A stretch of DNA of 64,000 nt from Xenorhabdus bovienii (GCF_024721015.1 NZ_JANAIF010000003.1:62001-126000); one strand, 5' to 3'. Positions 51,948 to 61,426 are shown, counted from the first letter of the stretch. Notes: a model not told the origin generated them from the sequence alone. Numbers and translations are program-made.

Positions 51948-52763
51948 ATGTCTTATCAATGCCCTCTATGTCATTCACCATTATTGTTCACTCATCATCA
52001 ATGGCGCTGTGAAAACAATCATCAGTTTGATTGTGCGAAAGAAGGCTATGTTAATTTGCTGCCAGTTCAACATAAACGCTCAAAAGAACCGGGTGACAGT
52101 GTTGAAATGATGCAGGCGAGAAGGGTGTTTTTACATTCTGGCTACTATCAGGAATTACAACAGAAAACTATTCAGTTGCTTGACAAGTATTTGCCAGAAG
52201 GCGCCGGAACGTTATTGGATATTGGTTGTGGTGAAGGCTATTATACGGCTGCGGTACAGGCACAGTTGAATCTCCATCAGAATATAACGGTATATGGTTT
52301 GGATGTAGCGAAAATAGCGGTTCGTTATGGGGCTAAACGCTACCCAAAAGTCAATTTCTGCGTTGCATCCAGCCACCGCCTGCCATTTGCTGACGGTTCG
52401 CTTGACGGAATTCTGCGGATTTATGCTCCTTGCAAAGCGACTGAATTAGCTCGTGTTGTAAAACCGCATGGCATTGTTTTGACGGTTACACCTGGCCCAC
52501 GTCATTTGTATCAGCTGAAGGAATTGATTTATCAGGAAGTGAATTTACATCCTGAAAACAAGGAACAGTGGGAGGGATTTGAATTAATTTCGACAGAAAT
52601 GCTGGCCTATGCAATGTCATTGGATGGAGAGCAAGCTCATAATTTATTGCAGATGACCCCTTTTGCCTGGCGGGCATCAGAACAGGTTAAAACTAATTTG
52701 ATGACTGAAAAACTATTTAATTGTGAAGCTGATTTTACGCTAAAAGTTTATCGGCGTATTTGA
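51948..52763 (+). CDS. rlmA: RlmA, 23S rRNA (guanine-745-N1)-methyltransferase
   Basis: SAM-dependent methyltransferase for G745 of 23S rRNA. The 271-residue protein (E. coli 269) has an N-terminal zinc finger with C5, C8, C21 and H25 (CPLCHSP, RCENNH), followed by a Rossmann-type methyltransferase domain with motif I LLDIGCGEGYY (about 89-99) and the conserved RIYAPCKATELARVVKPHG. It is convergent with mntP, the same neighbour order as in E. coli. Confidence 0.93.
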   Translation: MSYQCPLCHSPLLFTHHQWRCENNHQFDCAKEGYVNLLPVQHKRSKEPGDSVEMMQARRVFLHSGYYQELQQKTIQLLDKYLPEGAGTLLDIGCGEGYYTAAVQAQLNLHQNITVYGLDVAKIAVRYGAKRYPKVNFCVASSHRLPFADGSLDGILRIYAPCKATELARVVKPHGIVLTVTPGPRHLYQLKELIYQEVNLHPENKEQWEGFELISTEMLAYAMSLDGEQAHNLLQMTPFAWRASEQVKTNLMTEKLFNCEADFTLKVYRRI

Positions 52764-52779
52764 TAATGATAGTTTGATT

Positions 52780-52809
52780 CGGAATAGATATAGGAAGATA
52801 TCTATTCCG
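52780..52809. terminator. Hairpin between rlmA and mntP
   Basis: Perfect 12-bp stem, CGGAATAGATAT / ATATCTATTCCG, with a six-base loop, between convergent genes. There is no T-run on either side, so termination strength is uncertain. Confidence 0.65.
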
Positions 52810-52818
52810 GAGAGATAA

Positions 52819-53403
52819 CTATACTGCATACATAAATAATTTAAGATGCTCAAATAATATATTGAACCCAATGATGATTAATATCAGACCACCAATCAAT
52901 TCTGCCCGTTTTCCTAATAATGGTCCAATATAGCGCCCAATTAACATTCCTAATGTAGCCATAATCATGGTTATTATTCCAATTGTCATGGCGGTATGCA
53001 AAATATCGACCTGTAAGAAAGCGAGACCGACACCAATCACCATAGCATCGAGACTAGTTGCAATTGCAGTGATAACTAATGTCGTTGAACTATGACGGCG
53101 AGGAGTAGATTCAACGGTAGTTTGAACATTATTTTTCAAACTTTCAATAACCATCCGACAGCCAAGCATGAACAGCAGTGAAAATGCAATCCAGTGATCC
53201 CATTCCATAATATATTGGCTGGCATAAAGTCCCAAAAACCAACCGATTAAAGGCGTGCAGGCTTCAACCAAACCAAAGATAATACCTGTGCGGATCGCCT
53301 CACGGAAACGTGGGCGGTGAAGAACGGCACCTTTTCCTACTGCGGCAGCGAAAGCATCCATGGATAGCGCGAATGCGAGAATGAGTGTTGCGTAGAGATT
53401 CAT
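52819..53403 (-). CDS. mntP: MntP, manganese efflux pump
   Basis: Inner-membrane Mn(II) exporter. From the ATG at 53403 it has 194 residues (E. coli 188) and about six TM helices in two repeats, each carrying the acidic motif: [14 protein letters not shown] near the start and [14 protein letters not shown] in the middle. The frame is open upstream to 53448, but that part is the 3' end of the manganese riboswitch; GAGG lies about ten bases before the chosen ATG. Control by the riboswitch and by an upstream Fur-like box is predicted. Confidence 0.95.
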   Translation of the reverse strand: MNLYATLILAFALSMDAFAAAVGKGAVLHRPRFREAIRTGIIFGLVEACTPLIGWFLGLYASQYIMEWDHWIAFSLLFMLGCRMVIESLKNNVQTTVESTPRRHSSTTLVITAIATSLDAMVIGVGLAFLQVDILHTAMTIGIITMIMATLGMLIGRYIGPLLGKRAELIGGLILIIIGFNILFEHLKLFMYAV

Positions 53404-53612
53404 CAACATAGCCTCGGCTGGGTGATTCCATATACACATAACCCACACCCAACCAATGGTGGTGTCATGTGTCTATGGTCTTGCCAACCGATTTAGAGCT
53501 TATTTTTATTAGGCTCTTCAGGCATTCGTACCACGTTTTGTTGCAAACGAGTATGTTGATACGAATTTTCCAAAAATGTTTTGGAACAGGCTACTCCCCA
53601 ATGACTGGAAAG
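53404..53612 (-). promoter_or_regulatory. yybP-ykoY manganese riboswitch upstream of mntP
   Basis: On the minus strand the leader contains, in order, CATTGGGGAGTAGCC (from 53603), ATCAACATACTCGTTT, GGCAAGACCATAGACAC and GAGGCTATGTTG next to the mntP ATG. These are the conserved blocks of the yybP-ykoY Mn-sensing RNA, and E. coli mntP has the same element. The last block carries the ribosome-binding site, so Mn binding probably opens translation and/or transcription. Confidence 0.92.
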
Positions 53613-53674
53613 GACAATACCAGATTTAAAATAAAAGGCAAAAAATATTTAGTTATATATTAAAAGTTATTATT

Positions 53675-53693
53675 GATAATGCTTATCATTATC
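53675..53693. promoter_or_regulatory. Strong Fur-like box upstream of the mntP riboswitch
   Basis: GATAATGCTTATCATTATC matches 17 of 19 positions of the Fur consensus. It lies between yobD and the riboswitch, where the mntP promoter should be. Involvement of Fur, alongside MntR, in mntP expression has been described in E. coli. Confidence 0.78.
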
Positions 53694-53767
53694 TGTCTTG
53701 ATTGAAAAATGAAGCTAATATTAATTATTGGCCTCATTTAAAATATGTGTATTAATGAAGAATGATA

Positions 53768-54226
53768 TTATCTGTTGTTGACAAGGAATTGATAGATTTT
53801 CTCTAAATCATCCAGTTTGTTTACAGCGATATATATATTATTTTTTTCAAAACTTATCATTAAAATACCGTCTTCAGATAGATTCATTGTGTTTATCTTT
53901 TTATATTGAAAAAAACGGTTGGCGTAATAAAATCCTTGTTTTTTGAAAATAAGTTTAGGCGAGCGAATATAACCTAAATATATTGTAACCAAAATGATAA
54001 ATAACAGTAAGTGGGTAGTTAACTGATTGCCCTGTACGATAACATTATTATAAATGACGATAGAAATCAGAACGATAAATATTAAGGCGTCGATCCGATG
54101 TTTTCTTTTTAGTTTTATATTTAATAGCGTTTTACCTTTGATCTGATTAATAATAAATTCATCATAAATCGCAAAAGCGAGCATTAATAAAATTAAAATC
54201 ATTAATATGATATCATTCAAGCTCAT
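53768..54226 (-). CDS. yobD: YobD, UPF0266/DUF986 membrane protein
   Basis: Three-span inner-membrane protein of unknown function. It has 152 residues, the same length as E. coli YobD, hydrophobic helices at about 5-22, 45-62 and 68-86, and a soluble C-terminus containing RSPKLIFKKQGFYYANRF, NTMNLSEDGILMISFE and VNKLDDLEKIYQFLV. It lies between the man operon and mntP, the same order as in E. coli. Confidence 0.92.
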   Translation of the reverse strand: MSLNDIILMILILLMLAFAIYDEFIINQIKGKTLLNIKLKRKHRIDALIFIVLISIVIYNNVIVQGNQLTTHLLLFIILVTIYLGYIRSPKLIFKKQGFYYANRFFQYKKINTMNLSEDGILMISFEKNNIYIAVNKLDDLEKIYQFLVNNR

Positions 54227-54295
54227 TTGAATTCCCTATTTTTTATATAGCTAATGGGTTATTTATAACATATTTGTTTTTACAATAAAGAAATA

Positions 54296-54314
54296 GGGGA
54301 GGAAAAACCTCCCC
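54296..54314 (-). terminator. Terminator of manXYZ
   Basis: GGGGAGG / CCTCCCC stem around a five-base A loop, followed on the minus strand by TATTTCTTT. It begins about 30 bases after the manZ stop. Confidence 0.8.
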
Positions 54315-54344
54315 AAATACGCAAATAATGCAGAGAAATCAAAC

Positions 54345-55193
54345 TTAACCGAGGAAACCAAAACGGAAGCCTACGATCCCTAGAACGAAAAAGCCCATGA
54401 TGATCCACAGTGGGTTTACTTTTTTCCGCAGCAGCCACATGCAGCCGAAGGTCAGCAATAGCGGCATCAAACCAGGCATTAATTGGTCAAGAATAGTTTG
54501 AACGGTAGTGACTTTTATTACGCCAGTGGTAGGATCGGGTACTTCAGAAACTACCAGCGGAATATTCACTTTAGTCCACTTATTGACTAGCGCGCCCATG
54601 ACAAACAGGCCAAGAATTGATGCCCCCTCCGTCATTTTTTGTAAGAAGCCGCCGCCCATATCTTTAACGATATCTAAGCCTTTTTTATAGCCATAAGCCA
54701 CGCCAAGGTAACGGGTGAGTAATCGTACTAAGTTAAATAGGAAGAAAAATAGAATTGGCCCCATCATGCTACCGCTCATAGCAATTCCGGCACCAAGGGC
54801 GGCGAAGACTGGACGCACGGTTCCCCAGAAAATCGGGTCGCCCACGCCAGCCAGTGGCCCCATTAAGCCGACTTTGATCCCGTTGATGGCACCGTTATCA
54901 ATATCGGCACCATTGGCGCGCTGTTCTTCCATCGCCATGGTGACGCCAAGGATAGGTGCTGCCACATAAGGATGGGTGTTGAAGAATTCCAGATGGCGTT
55001 TTATGGCTTGTTTTCGTTCCTCAGTATTTTCAGGATAGAGGCGACGAATGACTGGCACCATTGAGAAGCAAAAACCCAATGCCTGCATACGTTCAAAGTT
55101 CCATGAACCCTGACATAGATTAGAGCGGAGAAAAACACCACGGATATCACTTTGTGTCAGTTTTTTCTGACCTATGTTTGTTGTATCTGACAT
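54345..55193 (-). CDS. manZ: ManZ, mannose PTS IID component
   Basis: Membrane subunit IID of the mannose/glucose/glucosamine phosphotransferase system, forming the channel with ManY. The ATG at 55193 (282 residues) lies nine bases after GAGG; ATG 55202 is directly against it. KKLTQSDIRGVFLRSNLCQGSWNFERMQ cut here as KKLTQSDIRGVFLRSN and GSWNFERMQALGFC, GLMGPLAGVGDPIFWGT and the C-terminal LLRKKVNPLWIIMGFF identify it. It follows manY and ends the operon. Confidence 0.95.
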   Translation of the reverse strand: MSDTTNIGQKKLTQSDIRGVFLRSNLCQGSWNFERMQALGFCFSMVPVIRRLYPENTEERKQAIKRHLEFFNTHPYVAAPILGVTMAMEEQRANGADIDNGAINGIKVGLMGPLAGVGDPIFWGTVRPVFAALGAGIAMSGSMMGPILFFFLFNLVRLLTRYLGVAYGYKKGLDIVKDMGGGFLQKMTEGASILGLFVMGALVNKWTKVNIPLVVSEVPDPTTGVIKVTTVQTILDQLMPGLMPLLLTFGCMWLLRKKVNPLWIIMGFFVLGIVGFRFGFLG

Positions 55194-55206
55194 GTTGTTC
55201 ATCCTC

Positions 55207-56007
55207 TTAATCTAATTCGTTATCAAGGTCATTTGAAGTATTGCCTGCAGAAGCGGCTGTCTGTGATTGGTTATATTTAGGGCTAAGTTGGATATACAGG
55301 ATAGCCATAACAACGCCAATCACACCCAATGCAACAAGGTTAAAATCAGTAAAGGCCGCTGTGACGAAACCGAGGTAGAAGAAGGGCATCAAGTAGCCAG
55401 CGCGCATCATATTAATCACCATTGCGTAACCGACAACGACGATCATGCCCCCTGCGATATTCAGGCCGCTGGTCACAACTTGTGGAATCGCGTTCAGCAT
55501 GCTCTGAACTTCAGACGTACCGACTGACAATGCCACGACCAGTGCAGGCAGAGCGATACGCATTGCCTGAAGCATTAACGCAGAGATGTGAAGGGCGCTG
55601 ATTGCACGGAGATTACCATTTTCTGCGGCTTTGTCCGCCGCGTGCTGGAAGCCAACGGTCAGAGTACGGACGATAATGGTCAATACTTGTCCTGCCGCAG
55701 CCAGAGGAATAGCCAGTGCGATACCTGCACCAACGTCTTGCCCGCCAGCGATAACCAGAATGGTTGAAATGATGGAGGCTAATGCTGCATCGGGGGCGAC
55801 TGCCGCACCGATATTCATCCAGCCAAGAGCAATCATCTCGAGTGTACCGCCGATGATGATGCCGGTTTTCATATCACCCAGTACTAAGCCGACTAATGTA
55901 CAGGCAACCAGCGGACGGTGGAATTGAAATTCATCAAGAATAGAATCCATGCCTGCAATACAGGCAACGATGAATATCAACAAAAGTTGAACAACGGTAA
56001 TTTCCAT
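55207..56007 (-). CDS. manY: ManY, mannose PTS IIC component
   Basis: Membrane subunit IIC of the mannose PTS. The 266-residue protein (E. coli 266) is hydrophobic, starting MEITVVQLLLIFIVACIAGMDS and containing FQFHRPLVACTLVGLVLGD, IGGTLEMIALGWMNIGAAVAPD and a polar tail rich in Gln, Ser and Asn. It lies between manX and manZ on one transcript. In E. coli the ManYZ complex is also the entry route for phage lambda DNA and some bacteriocins, so the locus can face selection. Confidence 0.95.
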   Translation of the reverse strand: MEITVVQLLLIFIVACIAGMDSILDEFQFHRPLVACTLVGLVLGDMKTGIIIGGTLEMIALGWMNIGAAVAPDAALASIISTILVIAGGQDVGAGIALAIPLAAAGQVLTIIVRTLTVGFQHAADKAAENGNLRAISALHISALMLQAMRIALPALVVALSVGTSEVQSMLNAIPQVVTSGLNIAGGMIVVVGYAMVINMMRAGYLMPFFYLGFVTAAFTDFNLVALGVIGVVMAILYIQLSPKYNQSQTAASAGNTSNDLDNELD

Positions 56008-56092
56008 TGTTTTTCTCCTGTAACCAAATGGAATTTGGTTAGAATTTCGTTATTGAGTAATGGTGAGTAAAATAGCATCTGTCTTTTGTTTT

Positions 56093-57064
56093 TTAAGCTT
56101 TTTTAAGTAGATCAATCATATTCAAGCGGGTATCACTGGAAACTTTACGAGCTTCAAGTTCTATACCGCGGGAATTTAATTTCTCGAAAGCTTCAATGTC
56201 AGCGCTATCAACCGAAATGGCGTTATTGATCTGAGTCTTGCCCTGACGGAAAGCCATGCCACCGATATTGATAGATTCAAGTGAAACACCGCCTTCGACA
56301 ATACGCAGTACATCTGTAGGGTTTGTGAATAGCAGCATGACACGCTCACCCGCATATTTAGGGTTGTTGTAAACACGAACGCATTTAGCAACGTCTATCA
56401 CATGAGCGCTGACGCCAGGAGGCGCAACTTGCTTCAGCAAAGTGGAGCGGATGGTATCTTGTGCCACATCATCGCTGACCACAATGATGCGTTTAACATT
56501 GGTTTCTTTTGTCCAGCGAGTTGCAACTTGACCATGAATAAGGCGGTCATCGATGCGCGCAAGGGCAATTTTCATGTGCCCGCCACCAGAAACGGTAGGT
56601 GATGAAGCGGGAGCAATGGTTGGTGCTGCGGGTTTGACTGGTTCAGGTTTTTGGGTTTCTTCAGCTTGTTCTGTTTTAAGGGCGCGGATACCTTCTCTTC
56701 CTGTTTCCAGTGCCACAGAAACCAGCTCTTCCATTGATGGATCATCGTCGCGGCACATGAAGGCTTCAACCAGCATGGGGACGTTTACGCCAGTGACAAT
56801 TTCGTAGTTGCTTTTGTCAACCACGATACGGTTGGCTGCATTGAATGGGCTACCACCCCAGGTATCCACGAAAAATAAGACACCTTGCTCTGTATTAAGT
56901 GATTCCAGTTTCTGGTTGTATTTGTCGAACAATGTATCGGCATTTTCACCGGGTACGAAGTCAATATAAGAAACGTTTTCCTGTTCTCCAATCAACATCT
57001 CTGCGGTATGAAGCAGTTGCTCTGCCGCAGCCCCATGTGTGCCAATCATAATGGCTATACTCAC
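56093..57064 (-). CDS. manX: ManX, mannose PTS IIAB component (GTG start)
   Basis: Soluble phosphotransfer subunit. The IIA domain (about 1-130) has the phospho-site H10 in IGTHGAAAEQLL and VDTWGGSPFNAANR; an Ala/Pro linker (about 140-160) leads to the IIB domain with H177 in RIDDRLIHGQVATRW. The frame opens at 57088, but the GTG at 57064 lies eight bases after AAAGGGG and gives 323 residues, the E. coli length, which also uses GTG. It is the first gene of manXYZ. Confidence 0.94.
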   Translation of the reverse strand: MSIAIMIGTHGAAAEQLLHTAEMLIGEQENVSYIDFVPGENADTLFDKYNQKLESLNTEQGVLFFVDTWGGSPFNAANRIVVDKSNYEIVTGVNVPMLVEAFMCRDDDPSMEELVSVALETGREGIRALKTEQAEETQKPEPVKPAAPTIAPASSPTVSGGGHMKIALARIDDRLIHGQVATRWTKETNVKRIIVVSDDVAQDTIRSTLLKQVAPPGVSAHVIDVAKCVRVYNNPKYAGERVMLLFTNPTDVLRIVEGGVSLESINIGGMAFRQGKTQINNAISVDSADIEAFEKLNSRGIELEARKVSSDTRLNMIDLLKKA

Positions 57065-57088
57065 TTGTTTTTCCCCTTTCTGTAGCAA

Positions 57089-57500
57089 TTGAACTCAGGT
57101 CTACTGCAAGCTTACTCTCAATATTTCTAATGTATTGCGCCTCCTATTAATTAATATGATAGTTGCAAACATCATGTCCTATTGAGAATCTATCTCAAAT
57201 ATTTCATTTCTCATGGTTTTATATTTTGTTACATAAGAAAATATATCGTTAGATTATCATTTGAAGCATTTAAGAAAATTGCTATCAGTCAGAAAAATTA
57301 AGATGGACTGTTTTGAGAGATGAAAACAAGATTTTCGTTTTAATTTTCATTTTATTGTGATTTTTTATTCTTTATTTTCTCATTTTAATGGTTTATTGAA
57401 CTGTTTCCGGTAACATTTTATTAATGTTTGTATAAAAAAAATGTGATGTTTTAGGGGGGGAAGAGAAAATAATGTACTTAAGTGATCCGTTTCAGCCAAA
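57089..57500. other. Upstream region of manXYZ, no gene seen
   Basis: About 400 AT-rich bases that must contain the manX promoter. Isolated TGTGA half-sites (near 57355 and 57440) could belong to CRP sites, but no full palindrome is present, so I do not call one. Confidence 0.4.
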
Positions 57501-57532
57501 AAATATCCCTGCCACATGGCAGGGATATTTTT
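57501..57532. terminator. Terminator of sdaA, bidirectional
   Basis: A perfect 14-bp stem, AAATATCCCTGCCA / TGGCAGGGATATTT, with a two-base loop and T-runs on both strands. It lies about 75 bases after the sdaA stop. A second imperfect hairpin (CCGCTCATCA / TTGATGAACGG) sits at 57571-57597. Confidence 0.85.
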
Positions 57533-57605
57533 CTAGATAAGGCGTATATACTAATAGTGGATAATAAATACCGCTCATCAGGGTGTTGATGAACGGCATC
57601 TGTGA

Positions 57606-58970
57606 TTAGTCACACTGAACTTTAATCGCCAAACCACCGCGTGATGTTTCACGGTATTTCGCGTTCATGTCTTTACCTGTTTCGTACATAGTTTCAATGA
57701 CTTTATCTAGCGAAACACGGGGTTCGCTGGTACGGCGAAGTGCCATGCGAGATGCATTGATGGCTTTGACTGAAGCAATCGCATTACGTTCGATACATGG
57801 AACCTGCACCTGCCCAGCAACCGGGTCACAAGTCAGACCGAGGTTATGCTCCATACCAATTTCTGCTGCAATGCAAACTTGCTCAGGGCTCGCACCCAAT
57901 AATTCAGCAAGACCTGCCGCTGCCATTGAACAGGCAACCCCAACTTCGCCCTGACAGCCTACTTCTGCACCAGAAATAGACGCGTTCATCTTATACAGGA
58001 TGCCGATTGCACCAGAGGCAAGGAAATAGCGGATATAAAGATCTGGCGTAACTGGCTCGATGCAGTGGTTGTAATAAGCCAGTACCGCTGGCACGATCCC
58101 ACATGCACCATTGGTTGGTGCTGTGACAACTCGGCCACCCGCCGCATTTTCTTCATTGACCGCCAATGCAAACATATTGATCAAATCAACCACGTTCATT
58201 GGGTCATTGGAGAAATTATTTGATGATGTCAGCATACGGTGCAGAGCTGCGGCACGGCGAGGCACTCGCAGTGGGCCTGGCAATAGGCCTTCCGTGTTCA
58301 GACCACGGTCAATACAGGCTTGCATGGTATTCCATACATCGGCAAAGTATTCGCCAATTTCTTCTCTACTATGCAAATCCAGCTCGTTTTTCATCATCAA
58401 GCCAGAAACAGACAGACCTGTTTTGCTGCAGTTCATCAGCAGGTCAGCAGCAGAGCTGAATGGATAAGAAACCGGTTTGGTATCTTGAGAGGGTTTGCCG
58501 AAATGTTCTTCATCAACAATAAACCCACCACCGATGGAGTAGTAAGTTTTGCTGTAAATTTTTTCGTCACCTGCGAATGCATGAACCTGCATACCGTTTT
58601 CATGTAGTGACAGATTATCGTTGCGGAAGTTCATACCTCCGTCACGAGGAAAATCGACTTCATGTAAACCATTTGCCAGCGGCAAACGTTGAGTTTGCTC
58701 AACATCACGAATAAAACCAGGAATTGAATCAATATCAACAGTCGCGGGCATGTTACCTGCCAGCCCCATGATGATGGCGATATCCGTATGGTGACCTTTC
58801 CCAGTTAATGAAAGTGAGCCGTAAACATCAACAGCTACACGCGTGATAGAGGACATTACTCCTTGGTTTACAAGATCATCGACAAATTGTTTTCCTGCTT
58901 TCATAGGACCAACAGTATGAGAGCTGGATGGGCCAATACCCACCTTAAACATGTCGAAAACGCTAATCAC
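57606..58970 (-). CDS. sdaA: SdaA, L-serine dehydratase
   Basis: Iron-sulphur enzyme deaminating L-serine to pyruvate. Length 454, as in E. coli SdaA. It opens MISVFDMFKVGIGPSSSHTVGPM (family start, cut into MISVFDMFK and GIGPSSSHTVGP), has the beta-domain up to about 150 and an alpha-domain with the three cluster cysteines in EVGCQGEVG, LTCDPVAG and VPCIERN. It stands alone, with nudL-pabB upstream on the same strand, an order shared with E. coli. Confidence 0.96.
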   Translation of the reverse strand: MISVFDMFKVGIGPSSSHTVGPMKAGKQFVDDLVNQGVMSSITRVAVDVYGSLSLTGKGHHTDIAIIMGLAGNMPATVDIDSIPGFIRDVEQTQRLPLANGLHEVDFPRDGGMNFRNDNLSLHENGMQVHAFAGDEKIYSKTYYSIGGGFIVDEEHFGKPSQDTKPVSYPFSSAADLLMNCSKTGLSVSGLMMKNELDLHSREEIGEYFADVWNTMQACIDRGLNTEGLLPGPLRVPRRAAALHRMLTSSNNFSNDPMNVVDLINMFALAVNEENAAGGRVVTAPTNGACGIVPAVLAYYNHCIEPVTPDLYIRYFLASGAIGILYKMNASISGAEVGCQGEVGVACSMAAAGLAELLGASPEQVCIAAEIGMEHNLGLTCDPVAGQVQVPCIERNAIASVKAINASRMALRRTSEPRVSLDKVIETMYETGKDMNAKYRETSRGGLAIKVQCD

Positions 58971-59018
58971 GCCAGACTCCTTTAAGAAGAAAGAGATATA
59001 GTTATTTATATTAAAGCG

Positions 59019-59044
59019 CGCTACTTTACTGTTATTTAGTAGCG
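59019..59044. terminator. Small hairpin between nudL and sdaA
   Basis: CGCTAC at 59019-59024 pairs with GTAGCG at 59039-59044 with a 14-base loop. It may end the pabB-nudL transcript or lie in the sdaA leader; T-runs are weak. Confidence 0.4.
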
Positions 59045-59140
59045 TTGATAAAGGAGTTTACAGTTTTTTTTTAATTATAATAGCAATTGATATGAATGTG
59101 GCTAAGAAACGCACATTTTGGTGATGCTTTGCGATTATTG

Positions 59141-59710
59141 TTAGACCGATCTTTGAACTTGTTGTGCCAGCCGATAAATAATAGCCGCAGTTAATCCCCA
59201 AATCATTTGTTCACGATACCAATAAAAATAGACTCGGTGCTGTCGCTTGCGGCTTTTTATATCTAAATGTTGGTAGTGGGGAAGAGAGAGAGCATCAAAA
59301 AGTGGAATTTCAAAAATTCTTGCCACTTCTGTTGGATTTGTCCGAAAAGAAAGAGAGGGAGAGACTAACCCGACAACGGGAGTAACACGATAGCCCCCAC
59401 TGCTGTCTAAGGGGGCTAGCTGCCCCAATACTTGTACTTTGTGATGTGGAATGCTGACTTCTTCTTCTGCTTCACGCAAAGCGGTGGCAATCAGAGAATG
59501 ATCTTCGGGATCGGCGGCTCCACCAGGAAAAGCGATCTGGCCGGCATGTGAACGCAGGTTTTTAGCGCGCTGGGTCAATAAAAGTGTTGGCTCTGGCTTA
59601 CAGATAATCGGCAGCAATACAGCAGCATTTCGCTGGTTGTTCGCCAAATCTGCTGGCTGCGCAGGAAGTTGCAATTGAAACCGATGAATGAAGTCAGAAA
59701 GCGATGTCAT
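59141..59710 (-). CDS. nudL: NudL, Nudix hydrolase (CoA pyrophosphatase family)
   Basis: Nudix protein related to coenzyme A diphosphatases. The 189-residue product has the Nudix box spread over GGAADPEDHSLIATALREAEEEV (about 63-85, written here as GGAADPEDHS then REAEEEV) and upstream LLTQRAKNLRSHAGQIAFPG, the UPF0035/CoA-binding signature. It overlaps the pabB stop by four bases, the pabB-nudL pairing seen in E. coli. Confidence 0.92.
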   Translation of the reverse strand: MTSLSDFIHRFQLQLPAQPADLANNQRNAAVLLPIICKPEPTLLLTQRAKNLRSHAGQIAFPGGAADPEDHSLIATALREAEEEVSIPHHKVQVLGQLAPLDSSGGYRVTPVVGLVSPSLSFRTNPTEVARIFEIPLFDALSLPHYQHLDIKSRKRQHRVYFYWYREQMIWGLTAAIIYRLAQQVQRSV

Positions 59711-61077
59711 GGTATATGGAGTTCCCCTAATTGAGGTAAGATGCGCCCCAGTTTATCAAATGTTTCCTGATACTCTTTTTCAGCAATGCTATCTGCGACG
59801 ATACCACCACCTGCCCAACAGTAAATTTTTCCCTTTTCTGTCAGTAAGGTACGTATGGTGATATTGCTGTCCATTGTACCGCAGAAACTAATATAGCCAA
59901 TAGCACCGCAATATCCATGCCGACGATGAGGTTCCAACTCTTCAATGATTTCCATAGCACGAATTTTGGGTGCGCCAGTGATTGAACCACCTGGAAAACA
60001 AGCTCGGAGTAAATCGGTGGCCTGATATTCATCAGGTAATGTTGCTGTAATGGTACTAACCAGATGGTATACAGCGGGAAAGGGCTCAACGACAAACAAT
60101 TCAGGAACCTTGACAGAGCCTGGTGTTGCTACCCGTCCGATGTCATTTCTCAATAAGTCAACAATCATCAGATTTTCAGCGCGATCTTTGCGGGAGTTGG
60201 CCAATTTTTTGGCTTGTAAATAATCTTCTTCCGGATCTTGCAATCGTGGCAATGTTCCCTTAATTGGGCGCGTTTGGATTTGCTTATCTTCCAGTAATAA
60301 AAAACGTTCAGGCGAAACGCTGATAATGCAGTTTTCAGGCAAACGGATAAAAGCAGAAAAGGGAGCGCGATTACTATCATTGAGTTGGGTGAAGGCCTGC
60401 CACTCATCACCTTGATAGCTGGCATGAAAGCGCTGCGACAGATTGACTTGATAGCAGTCTCCATCACGCAGATAGCGATGAATCTGGGCAATTTTTTCGT
60501 GATATTGCTGCGCAGTCATATTGGATTGCCATTGACTGCTCAGGGAGAAATTTGTTTCCCGGTTTTTTTGCTGCGATTCTAGCCATGCCAGACGATTATC
60601 GAGATTGTGATAACCCAGTAATGTTGCTTTCTGTCGGTGATGATCGATGATCAGAGCCCAGTCGTAAATCCCAACGGCCATATCCGGAAAATCCAGTTCA
60701 TTGGCAGCAATAGAGGGTAATTTTTCAATCTTGCGGCCAAGATCGTATCCCCATAAACCTAATGCCCCCCCCTGAAAAGGATAATCAGGATCGAATTGCA
60801 GAGCAATATTGCGAATATGCAGATGCTTCTTCAACAACAAGAATGGATCTTCCTGAGAGAGAGAAACTTCACCATTACAGTTTATTTCTGTTGATTCTCC
60901 CCGTGTGATAAGCGTTGTTACTGGTTCGGCAACTAAAATATCAAATCGGTTATGGGGGTGTTCAGCCGTTCCAGAATGTAACAACATTGCCCAAGGTGAT
61001 ACTGAGAGAGGGGCAAAATATCGGGTGGCAAGATCAGGAGAATAAGGTAACAGTCGTTTTTGTAATGCAATCTTCAT
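59707..61077 (-). CDS. pabB: PabB, aminodeoxychorismate synthase component I
   Basis: Converts chorismate plus ammonia from PabA to 4-amino-4-deoxychorismate for folate synthesis. The 456-residue protein (E. coli 453) belongs to the chorismate-binding family: ISVSPERFLLLEDKQIQTRPIKGT, PGGSITGAPKIRAMEIIEELEP near 365 and GYCGAIGYISFCG are all present, given here as separate blocks of the family signature. It is divergent from yoaH and overlaps nudL. Confidence 0.94.
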   Translation of the reverse strand: MKIALQKRLLPYSPDLATRYFAPLSVSPWAMLLHSGTAEHPHNRFDILVAEPVTTLITRGESTEINCNGEVSLSQEDPFLLLKKHLHIRNIALQFDPDYPFQGGALGLWGYDLGRKIEKLPSIAANELDFPDMAVGIYDWALIIDHHRQKATLLGYHNLDNRLAWLESQQKNRETNFSLSSQWQSNMTAQQYHEKIAQIHRYLRDGDCYQVNLSQRFHASYQGDEWQAFTQLNDSNRAPFSAFIRLPENCIISVSPERFLLLEDKQIQTRPIKGTLPRLQDPEEDYLQAKKLANSRKDRAENLMIVDLLRNDIGRVATPGSVKVPELFVVEPFPAVYHLVSTITATLPDEYQATDLLRACFPGGSITGAPKIRAMEIIEELEPHRRHGYCGAIGYISFCGTMDSNITIRTLLTEKGKIYCWAGGGIVADSIAEKEYQETFDKLGRILPQLGELHIP

Positions 61078-61194
61078 GATGTAACCAGTGTTGGCGTTGG
61101 GTAATTCGAAAAAATAACTTATTAACTAGTGGAGATTATCACAGAATCTCACCCTTGACTTGAGATAAAAGCGTCTATTAAAACCTATTGGGTA

Positions 61195-61200
61195 TATAAT
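61195..61200 (+). promoter_or_regulatory. Candidate -10 element for yoaH
   Basis: Perfect TATAAT followed by CCCGC, 43 bases upstream of the yoaH ATG. No convincing -35 at normal spacing. Confidence 0.45.
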
Positions 61201-61243
61201 CCCGCTTGTCATTAATTGTGAACGTATATTTGAGGTTATGGTC

Positions 61244-61426
61244 ATGTTTTCAGGTATGCCGGCATTATCCCATGAAGAACAGCAAGTTGCAGTAGAAAGG
61301 ATCCATCAGTTCATTTCAGAAGGTATGAGCAGTGGGGAAGCTATTGCTATTGTTGCTCAAGAGTTGAGGGAGAAACATCAGGGCAAGGAGCAGATCCATG
61401 TTTTATTTGAGGATGACGAAAAATAA
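61244..61426 (+). CDS. yoaH: YoaH, UPF0181 small protein
   Basis: Small soluble protein of unknown function. From the ATG at 61244 it has 60 residues (E. coli YoaH 59). The signature [19 protein letters not shown] and the acidic tail (FEDDEK) are clear. GAGG lies eight bases before this ATG, while the upstream ATG at 61238 is too close. It is divergent from pabB, the same arrangement as E. coli. Confidence 0.92.
   Translation: MFSGMPALSHEEQQVAVERIHQFISEGMSSGEAIAIVAQELREKHQGKEQIHVLFEDDEK

Noticed and set aside
53404..53663. Short frames on both strands upstream of mntP
   Set aside because: They coincide with the conserved blocks of the manganese riboswitch; the RNA explains the sequence.
57340..57450. 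TGTGA half-sites upstream of manX as CRP sites
   Set aside because: Only half-sites are present, with no matching TCACA at the required spacing.
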